A stretch of DNA of 64,000 bases. It comes from Erythrobacter sp. Lineage in GTDB: Bacteria; Pseudomonadota; Alphaproteobacteria; Sphingomonadales; Sphingomonadaceae. Location of the stretch: assembly GCA_009993635.1 (NCBI GenBank), contig JAACTC010000005.1, positions 248,001 to 312,000 of the forward strand, written 5' to 3'. Positions 33,716-42,100 of the stretch are shown piece after piece. Made by a program: the position numbers and the translations under genes. The notes below the pieces were generated by a model. The model ran no database searches. It was not told where the DNA came from and saw nothing but the letters and a program-made list of their open reading frames with translations. Each line of letters opens with the position of its first letter. Position 1 is the first letter of the stretch.

Positions 33716-34195
33716 TCAGTACGGCAGGCGAGCCTTGAGATCGCGATAACCGCGGCCCGCCTTGCGCGCGGCCTTGCGGCCCGCGTGATGGGCTGCCTGC
33801 TTCTGGCGTTCGGCGAAATAGCGTGCATCGCGGCGCGCCGCACGGCTGCCGAAGGCAACGTCATCGCCGAAATCAACCAGGCGATCGCCGCTGTGACGGG
33901 TCACATCGCCAACCTTGGTTGCCATGCCGCCGGCGTAGGCCATCCCGAGATCGACCAGGTGATCGGCAAAGCCGACCGCACGGCCGGTCAATTCACGTCC
34001 GCGCGTGGTGCGCGAACCGATGGCGAGACCCACCAGCGCAACGACGCTGACGGTCAGGATCGGGTGTTCCTTTACGAATTCGGTCGCCGTGTCGGTCGCT
34101 TCGCGCGCCATGTCGGCATAGCTGCGCTCGTCCTGCCGGCGCTCGCTCTCTTCGATCTTGCGGCGCAGTTCGTCGCGCTGTTCCTGGGTGCTCAT
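33716..34195 (-). CDS. YqjD/ElaB (DUF883)-like membrane-anchored protein
   Basis: 159 residues. The N-terminal 35 residues are a charged helix (RDELRRKIEESERRQ), followed by a segment FVKEHPILTVSVVALVGLA that matches the membrane anchor of the ElaB/YqjD ribosome-associated stress proteins. The C-terminal half is very basic (Arg, Lys, His, Ala) and could bind nucleic acid or membrane. An EcfG-like promoter with one mismatch lies just upstream, and a terminator follows. Confidence 0.72.
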   Translation of the reverse strand: MSTQEQRDELRRKIEESERRQDERSYADMAREATDTATEFVKEHPILTVSVVALVGLAIGSRTTRGRELTGRAVGFADHLVDLGMAYAGGMATKVGDVTRHSGDRLVDFGDDVAFGSRAARRDARYFAERQKQAAHHAGRKAARKAGRGYRDLKARLPY

Positions 34196-34232
34196 TTTCT
34201 ATCTCCAACCTCAAGGTGTGCGTTATTAATCA

Positions 34233-34257
34233 AGCGCAGAGGAGGGCAGAGAGTTCC
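34233..34257 (-). promoter_or_regulatory. possible EcfG-type stress promoter, one mismatch
   Basis: On the minus strand GGAAC (34253-34257) is followed after 16 bases by CGCT where the consensus has CGTT. It lies about 40 bases upstream of the DUF883-like gene start. Confidence 0.4.
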
Positions 34258-34272
34258 GGACGAAACGACGGT

Positions 34273-34584
34273 TCAGTCGTTTTCGTCCCACGCGTAATCC
34301 TCGTCGTCCGATTTGCCGGAATTGCCACCGCCCAGCGCCCACCAGCCAAGAACGAGTGCCAGCACCGCGCCCACGCCGTACGATGCAGGCTTGTGCTTTT
34401 CGACCAGCTCCACCCCTTCCTCCACGATGTCGGCCGTGCCGAGCGCGGCGGAACTGGCGATCCGGGCGACGATACCCTTTTCTTCGATATCGCCGCGCAA
34501 ATGGGCGATGTCGCCCTTCACCAGAGCCAGTGCCGCATCGCGCAGCGCGCGGTCTTCCGCCAATTGCCTTGCCCGCTGGCTCAT
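34273..34584 (-). CDS. small membrane protein, stress cluster
   Basis: 103 residues: a helical N-terminal 70 residues with alternating charges (RQLAEDRALRDAALALVKGDI), one membrane segment (YGVGAVLALVLGWWALGGG) and an acidic tail rich in Asp and Glu. I recognise no named family; its position and architecture suggest an envelope stress accessory protein. Its ATG overlaps the stop of the upstream holin-like gene. Confidence 0.65.
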   Translation of the reverse strand: MSQRARQLAEDRALRDAALALVKGDIAHLRGDIEEKGIVARIASSAALGTADIVEEGVELVEKHKPASYGVGAVLALVLGWWALGGGNSGKSDDEDYAWDEND

Positions 34585-35024
34585 GTCTGTTCACTCTCGA
34601 AAGCGCGCGTAATCCGCTTGAAACGCCCGCGCGCGAGCAAAGCGAACAGGACGCCGGCAATAATCAGAACTCCCACCGTCGCGCCCATGGCACCAAAGGC
34701 ACCGAGGTACGGCTCCAGCGCGATGATCATGCCAACCACCAGGCCGAGCAGGGCGAGATGCAGAAACGCGAGCGCCGCCATGGCGAAGACGATGCCGGAC
34801 CTGCTTTCATGTGCGGCATAGGTCGCACGCGACTTCTGGAAGGCAACTTCGGCCTCCACATAGGTGCGACCATCTTCGTACAGCGCATAGGCATCGTCGA
34901 ACAGGGAACCGAGCGGCTCCTCGTCGGCACGCGTTCCCTGTGGCGGGGCGTCGTTCGGGTTAGGAAAACCTGCCGCGTCGGGTGATGACGCGGCAGGTTG
35001 GTTATCGTCGGAATAGTCCGGCAC
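34581..35024 (-). CDS. phage-holin-superfamily (DUF1469-like) membrane protein
   Basis: 147 residues. A disordered Pro/Asp/Asn-rich leader of about 40 residues precedes a helix (LYEDGRTYVEAEVAFQKSR) and two membrane segments (about 85-105 and 112-133). The arrangement matches the DUF1469/YqjE group, which often neighbours YqjD/ElaB proteins, as it does here. The start is GTG 35024 with a GAGGAGGGG ribosome site. It overlaps the next gene by four bases. Confidence 0.75.
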   Translation of the reverse strand: MPDYSDDNQPAASSPDAAGFPNPNDAPPQGTRADEEPLGSLFDDAYALYEDGRTYVEAEVAFQKSRATYAAHESRSGIVFAMAALAFLHLALLGLVVGMIIALEPYLGAFGAMGATVGVLIIAGVLFALLARGRFKRITRAFESEQT

Positions 35025-35047
35025 GGCCCCTCCTCGGTCGATCCGCC

Positions 35048-35596
35048 TCAGCGGCGGAACAGACGGGCGATGACGTAGCCGCCGAACGCTGCCATGCCGA
35101 CCGAAAGGCCGGGGTTCTTGCGCACGAACTCGCGCGCTTCACCGGTCAGCTCGTCATAGGACCGGGTGTCGATGTGCGCAGCGGCATCCTGCAGGCCACG
35201 CGCGGCATTGCGTGCGTGATCGCCATACTTGGGGCCGAAATTGTCGTCGATCTTGGCGGCGTTTTCGGCCACCAAACGGCTGAGAGAGGTAAGGGCTTCG
35301 CTCGCCTTGTGCTTGCCTTCGACGGCCAGCTCGCCGCCCTTGGCCTTCGCCTGTTCGGCATATTCGCCGCCCTTGGCCTTGGCCTGTTCCTTGTAGGCAC
35401 CAGCCCGCTGGCTCGCTTCGCCGCGCAGTGCCTGGGCGCCTGCCTTGGCTTCGTCGAGAGCGGAGTTGAAGCGCGATTTCGCCTCTTCCTTCCCACCGGT
35501 GGGTTGAGCGGTGGCCGAACCGGCTGCGGCGCCGGTGGCATCGGTTTTCAGCGGCACGGCGCTGGTGGTTCCGTCAATCTTGTCATCCGTAGCCAT
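35048..35596 (-). CDS. LEA-like/DUF883-type stress protein with C-terminal anchor
   Basis: 182 residues. The middle part has tandem LEA-like repeats with the unit EQAKAKGGE (two copies about 11 residues apart, near residues 70-92), typical of hydrophilic desiccation/stress proteins. The C-terminus has a segment FVRKNPGLSVGMAAFGGYVIA that resembles the DUF883 membrane anchor. An AGAGGGA ribosome site and an exact EcfG promoter match lie upstream. First gene of the four-gene cluster. Confidence 0.75.
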   Translation of the reverse strand: MATDDKIDGTTSAVPLKTDATGAAAGSATAQPTGGKEEAKSRFNSALDEAKAGAQALRGEASQRAGAYKEQAKAKGGEYAEQAKAKGGELAVEGKHKASEALTSLSRLVAENAAKIDDNFGPKYGDHARNAARGLQDAAAHIDTRSYDELTGEAREFVRKNPGLSVGMAAFGGYVIARLFRR

Positions 35597-35660
35597 GGGA
35601 TTTCCCTCTTTTTTGCAATTCCTGTCGACAGGCCAAACGTGGCGCCGTCCTCAATTGTGC

Positions 35661-35685
35661 AACGCACCTTGCGCCCCATCGTTCC
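35661..35685 (-). promoter_or_regulatory. EcfG-type general stress promoter (GGAAC-N16-CGTT)
   Basis: On the minus strand GGAAC (35681-35685) and CGTT (35661-35664) are separated by 16 bases, an exact match to the published sigma-EcfG consensus of alphaproteobacteria. The predicted start of transcription is about 55-60 bases upstream of the LEA-like gene. Divergent from eno. Confidence 0.7.
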
Positions 35686-35742
35686 ACCGCATAAGCCGCG
35701 CCGAAGCTGAGGCCGTGCGATCCTTGTGCCGGTCCGGAATAG

Positions 35743-37050
<1,308 letters not shown>

Positions 37051-37070
37051 GACCTGACGGGGGAGGGCGG

Positions 37071-37379
37071 CTAGCTCTCCTCCGCCTCGACTTCGGCTTC
37101 GGCCTCTTCCTCAAGCTCTTCGAGCTTTTCGATCTTCTTCCGGTTCTTCGGGCTGAGCAAATATTGCCACACGCCCCACGCATTGATCAGCAGCAGGATG
37201 GCGTTCATCGCGGCGATGGGCATCGCATTCTCGATCAGGCCGGAGACGACCCAGGTGATCGCCACCGCGCAGAACAGCACGAAGCCCCATCCCGTTGCCT
37301 TGCGGCCGAGATCGGCGGCGATCATTCCTGCGGCGATCATCGTGCCGATCGCGGCGATCCATTCGAGAGGTCCGTTCAT
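37071..37379 (-). CDS. small membrane protein, unknown function
   Basis: 102 residues. Three hydrophobic segments (near residues 5-22, 28-50 and 54-74) are followed by a basic KNRKKIEKLEELEEE coiled-coil-like tail that ends in a run of Glu and Ala. No family recognised with confidence. The ATG at 37379 begins exactly before the first hydrophobic segment. It converges with eno. Confidence 0.7.
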   Translation of the reverse strand: MNGPLEWIAAIGTMIAAGMIAADLGRKATGWGFVLFCAVAITWVVSGLIENAMPIAAMNAILLLINAWGVWQYLLSPKNRKKIEKLEELEEEAEAEVEAEES

Positions 37380-37442
37380 GCGGCGGGTAACACGCCCCGC
37401 ACCCGAATGGTCTCGCAACTGCGCAAAGGTTAGGTTTCGCGC

Positions 37443-37871
37443 CTAGCCGCGCGGAGCGAATTTCTCCGCGATATCGAGCAGCGCGATGGCCGCACGTGCC
37501 GCCTCGCCGCCCTTGTTCTTCTGTTCCGGATCGGCGCGCACCTGTGCCTGAATTTCGCTCTCGACGGTCAGGATGCCGTTGCCGATGGCGATCCCGTCCA
37601 TCGTCAGCGCCATGATCGCGCGCGCGCTTTCGCCCGCGACGATCTCGAAATGATAGGTCTCGCCGCGGATCACGACGCCGATCGCGACGAAGCCGTCGTA
37701 CTGGCCGCTTTCTGCCGCCAGCGCGATGGCACCGGGTATCTCGAGCGCGCCGGGCACGGTTAGCACGTCCGCCTGGTGCCCCGCGTCTTCCAGCGCAGCC
37801 CGCGCGCCAGCGATCAGCTGATCGTTGAAATGTTCGTAGAACCGCGCTTCGACGATGAGAAATTTGGCCAT
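37443..37871 (-). CDS. ribH: 6,7-dimethyl-8-ribityllumazine synthase
   Basis: Penultimate step of riboflavin synthesis, condensing the RibB product with the pyrimidine from RibA/RibD. 142 residues: FYEHFNDQL near the N-terminus, [13 protein letters not shown], the [14 protein letters not shown] block with the catalytic His and the NGILTVE segment. The ATG at 37871 overlaps no other gene and lies four bases after the ribB gene stop, so the two are one operon. Confidence 0.96.
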   Translation of the reverse strand: MAKFLIVEARFYEHFNDQLIAGARAALEDAGHQADVLTVPGALEIPGAIALAAESGQYDGFVAIGVVIRGETYHFEIVAGESARAIMALTMDGIAIGNGILTVESEIQAQVRADPEQKNKGGEAARAAIALLDIAEKFAPRG

Positions 37872-37875
37872 CAGG

Positions 37876-39144
37876 TCACTCCGGAATCGATTTTTCGCCC
37901 ACCACGGAAATGCCGTAGCCTTCCAGGCCGACGACATTGCGATGGGAATTGCTGAGCAGGGTCATCTCCGAGACGCCCAGATCGGCGAGAATCTGCGCAC
38001 CGATGCCGTATTCGCGCAAGGTATCGCTTGCAACCGGCGTGCCCGCGACTTCGCGGCGCAGCCCTTCCTGCTCACCGGGGAAGATGCATACGATCAGTCC
38101 GCGCTCCTGTTCGCCGATGGCGCGCATCGCGCGTTGCAAGGTGTTGCGCCGGTCCCCATCGCGACCCAGAAGGTCGTCGAACAGCGAGACGCGGTGCATC
38201 CGCACCAGAGTGGGCTCGCCGGGCCGGACTGTCCCCTTCTGCAGGACGACGGACACGCTGCCGTCGACCGTGCTGCGATAATTGATCGCGCGCCATTCGC
38301 CGCCGTGTTCGCTGGTAAAGATGCTTTCGCCCGCGCGCTCGACCAGGTGGTCGTGCTTCATGCGGTATTCGATCAGGTCGCGGATGGTCCCGATCTTCAG
38401 CTTGTGGCGCCGGGCGAAGCCGACCAGATCGTCGAGCCGCGCCATAGAACCGTCCTCGTTCATGATCTCGCAGATCACACCGGATGGATTGAGCCCGGCA
38501 AGGCGCGAGATATCGACTGCCGCTTCGGTATGGCCCGCGCGCACCAACACACCGCCATCGCGCGCGATCAGCGGGAAGACATGACCGGGCGTCACGATGT
38601 CGTGTGCGCCGCGCGTCGGGTCGATCGCCACCGCGACAGTGCGTGCGCGGTCCGCCGCGCTGATCCCGGTGGTCACGCCTTCGCGCGCTTCGATGCTGAC
38701 CGTGAAGGCGGTCTCGTGGCGGCTGCCGTTGCTGCGGCTCATCAGTTCGAGGCCGAGCGCCTCGACCCGCTGGCGTTGCAGCGTCAGACAGATGAGGCCG
38801 CGGCCATAGGTAGCCATGAAGTTGACCGCGTCGGGCGTCGCCATCTGTGCGGGAATGACAAGATCGCCCTCGTTCTCGCGATCCTCGTCGTCAACCAGTA
38901 CGAACATCCGCCCGTTGCGCGCTTCCTCGATGATCTCCTCGATGGGGACGAGCACCGGCGCATCTTCCTGTGCATCGAGAAAGGCGTCGAGCTTGCGCAA
39001 AGTCTCGGCGGTGGGGTTCCAATCGGGCTCCGCGCAGTCGCGCAGGGTATTGGCATGAAGCCCCGCCGCACGGGCCAGGGCGGCGCGCGTGATCTCTCCC
39101 GAAGAGATGGCGGCGCGCACGCGGATAATGGTCGAATCGCTCAT
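37876..39144 (-). CDS. ribB: HTH-fused 3,4-dihydroxy-2-butanone-4-phosphate synthase with degenerate RibA domain (RibBX-type)
   Basis: 422 residues in three parts. Residues about 8-56 look like a lambda-repressor/XRE helix-turn-helix ([17 protein letters not shown]). Residues 66-268 are an intact RibB domain ([11 protein letters not shown], the TPGHVFPL region, [11 protein letters not shown]). Residues about 272-422 align with GTP cyclohydrolase II but lack the zinc-binding Cys residues: the region that should hold C-x10-C-x-C reads [14 protein letters not shown]. RibA activity is therefore unlikely. A perfect palindrome lies just upstream of the start, and ribH follows. Confidence 0.92.
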   Translation of the reverse strand: MSDSTIIRVRAAISSGEITRAALARAAGLHANTLRDCAEPDWNPTAETLRKLDAFLDAQEDAPVLVPIEEIIEEARNGRMFVLVDDEDRENEGDLVIPAQMATPDAVNFMATYGRGLICLTLQRQRVEALGLELMSRSNGSRHETAFTVSIEAREGVTTGISAADRARTVAVAIDPTRGAHDIVTPGHVFPLIARDGGVLVRAGHTEAAVDISRLAGLNPSGVICEIMNEDGSMARLDDLVGFARRHKLKIGTIRDLIEYRMKHDHLVERAGESIFTSEHGGEWRAINYRSTVDGSVSVVLQKGTVRPGEPTLVRMHRVSLFDDLLGRDGDRRNTLQRAMRAIGEQERGLIVCIFPGEQEGLRREVAGTPVASDTLREYGIGAQILADLGVSEMTLLSNSHRNVVGLEGYGISVVGEKSIPE

Positions 39145-39157
39145 GGCCGCAGCGTGT

Positions 39158-39175
39158 ATCACATTAGAATGTGAT
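39158..39175. promoter_or_regulatory. perfect palindromic operator candidate upstream of ribB
   Basis: ATCACATT and AATGTGAT are exact reverse complements separated by two bases. The site lies 14-31 bases upstream of the ribB ATG, in the 47-bp gap after the giant accessory gene, and overlaps the likely promoter. The protein encoded downstream carries a helix-turn-helix, which makes autoregulation a reasonable inference. Confidence 0.65.
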
Positions 39176-39191
39176 TGGAAGGCCTGCCTAC

Positions 39192-42100
39192 CTAGTCCGG
39201 TGGATCCTTGTCGGTCCTGCTCCGCAGCGACGCGACGTGATCGTAGGCGAGGATCGAGGCGATGTCCTCCGAGTCGTAATCGGGTAGCATCCAGTGGAAG
39301 CCGCGTAACGCCAGCGAAAATCCATCCTCTGGAAGCTGCGGCTGCCAGATGCTGGAGTGACCGCCATTTTTTGCTTGCGACGCACTGCAGCGCGGTTGGA
39401 GGCGAGCCAGCTCGCGGTATGACCAGTAAGACCACGCATGAGCCGCCAGCCTTACGTCCGGCAGCGCGACCTTCCCAATCCGTTCGCGCTGATAATACAG
39501 AACCACATCATTGCGCCCGGGCGACTGCTGCACGCTCACGAAATAGTCGATCAGATCGCGGTCGCGGGGCTTCGCACGGCCCGCGCGGTTTCGTCGCACA
39601 GTGAACGCTCTTTCGATCTGGCGCTTGAAATCGTGACTATCCAACTCTTTACGAAGATCGCTACCCTTTAACTCGAAGTGTTGCAGGATCCGCTTCTGGA
39701 TGTGATCCGGATCGTACATCAATCCATAGTCGGGGTTCGACGTGTTCGGCTCGAAATCGCAAAGCGACGAAAGAAACCTCTGGTAGAGCGCATCCGCATT
39801 GCCTTCCAAACCTTCATGCGGGGGGCGTTCAACCAAGTCCAAATTCTTTATGTTGAGCTCGTCACCTAGTTTCAGCCCCGCAAAATACCCGTAGAGAATC
39901 CCGCCGATATGCATTGCGCGCGCCCGGCGCAGGATACGCGAGACCAATTTTGCTGCGGGGGTTGAACGGGACCGGTCGGATTTCAGGCGCACTTCCTGGC
40001 GCAGATGGAAAAACTGCTCGCTACCTTCCTGAAGGTATTCGGGCGGAGTGGAGAATCTTTTGGCCTTGGCCGCAGCACTATTGCTCGTCATTGCGCGGGC
40101 AACGCATTGCGGCCGCAGGTGCAGGTCCGTTCGGGACACCATCCAGTCGTTGAAGATCGCCTGCTGAATGAGGAAGACAGTTGCAAGCCGATTGGGCGTT
40201 TCGAGCCTGTCTGTTCGCGCCCCGTGGGATTCGGGATATTCGCACAGGACGAGCATCAGGTCGCCCCAGCCTTCCGTCAGGTAGGCATGATCGCCTTCTT
40301 CGAAGAGCACCCCGATCTGCTCGATCGATGGCGAACCGAGGGGCATGACGTAGCCACCCATCAGACTTTCACTCGACACGCCGGGGTTCTGGCCCTTCGC
40401 TTCCTCCGCCTTGCCGATGATCGTGCGCAACCGCGACAGAAATTCGAGCCGGGAATGCCGTCGGGCCAGTCTGATGGAGATGAATGCCAGCACATCCGGC
40501 TCCGGCTTATCCGGGCTCACGATGATACCTTGAGACTCTGCGGCAATATCGCTCGTGGACTTCAAACCGCCTTGCCTGCTCAATTCCAGCGGAGTCCCCT
40601 TGATGCTGCAGCGCAAGCCCAATTCCCGCCGTTCAAGAAAAGGAAGAATGAACCTTTCGCTCAGGTAACTGGGACGCCGGATCGGTTCGGCGGTGGCATT
40701 CTCGTTTGGCGCTTCGATCGAGGACACGATGCCGTTCAGGAATTTGGTTGCCTCGTCCTCGGCATTTCGCGGCAGGGGCTCACCCTTCGCTATCGCAATG
40801 ATCACGTCGATCAGGAATGGTGTATTCTGTCGATCCTTGAAAAAATCCTTGGCGGACTCCAGCAGGTTATCGAACGCCAGTCCGACATTCTTTTCATTAT
40901 GATCCGAGCTCGAAGTCAGCCTGAAGGCTACCTCATCCCGGATGTAAGGCAGCAGGTCATCGGCTATCGTTTTCAGGTCTTCGGCGAAATTCCCGTACGG
41001 CGGACGGCGGATGTTGGCGTAAAGGATGATCCAGAATATCTCGTACCATTCGCGGCCCTTGAGACACATAAGGGAACCGAGCGGCCCATGGTTGACCTGC
41101 ATGCGCTCCTTGTGAAGCAATAGCTCGGAGCGGCGGAGCGGGGCGCGCGGTGCCGCATTGCCCGGTGCCGTCCTCACCCACATCTGGTATGCCTTTGCAA
41201 GATCGCCAAGCACTTCACGCAGGGTCTGCGGCACGCTCAGGTCGTGGCGCTCCTGCACCGGAAGCCTCCAGCGCCATTCTCCGGCAGCATCTGCCACCAT
41301 GATGGAATCGTATTTGCCCAGCACGTTGAAGCTGCGCAGAATCTGGGGCGGCTTGGTATCCTCGCCGGTACGCCATGAAATATCGTAATAGAAGCGCGCC
41401 CGATCGAACCGGTGAATGCCGTCGATCGATTGCGGGCGCTGCGGATCGACCCAGAACTTCAGCGAGTCTGCGATCGATATGCGGGAGAGCTTTTTGACCG
41501 TTATCCTGTCGAGCTCTTTCGAGCCGCGATTTTGCCTGCCGATCGCGCCGATGGCGCGCCTTATATCGTCCAGCTCGCGCAGCGTGTCTTTGTGATGCTC
41601 GATCTCCTTGTTTCGGGACCAGGCATTCAGGTTGTGAGCGAACTCGAATAGCGATGAAAACTCCGGCTGTTCGTGAAAACCGGCATTTTCGAGGATGTCG
41701 CCAAGCGCGCCGACCTTGCAGCGGCAGAGCACTTCGTAAAATTCGATCGTTTCTTCGGGAAGGCGTTCGAAGGACCGCCAGGGGCGCTCGTCCATACTTT
41801 CCCTGCCAGCGCGAGGATAAAGGGCCAGCAGATGCAGCGCGCCAAAGCGGCTGATATGCTCGTCCTTGGGGAAGGCCTTTGCAACCTTGCGATGCACCAC
41901 CTTGCCGGCAGATCTGCCCTGGGCCTGTGCAGCATCGATGAAGGGCCGGACTTCGGCAGCCTGCGCGATGATCTTGCGCCGCAGATCGTAGCCGGTGCGG
42001 GCGAAGGGCTGCGTGGAAGTGGTGGTTTCTGAAAGGATTCCGGAAATGAGAGATCGGGAAACTTCCGCAATCTGCCTCTCGATACCGAACCGCGTTTCCT

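Noticed and set aside
39145-39191. Search for an attachment-site copy of the tRNA-Lys 3' end at the far end of the accessory block
   Set aside because: No stretch resembling the tRNA 3' end is present near 39.15-39.20 kb, so integration at the tRNA is not supported by a direct repeat.
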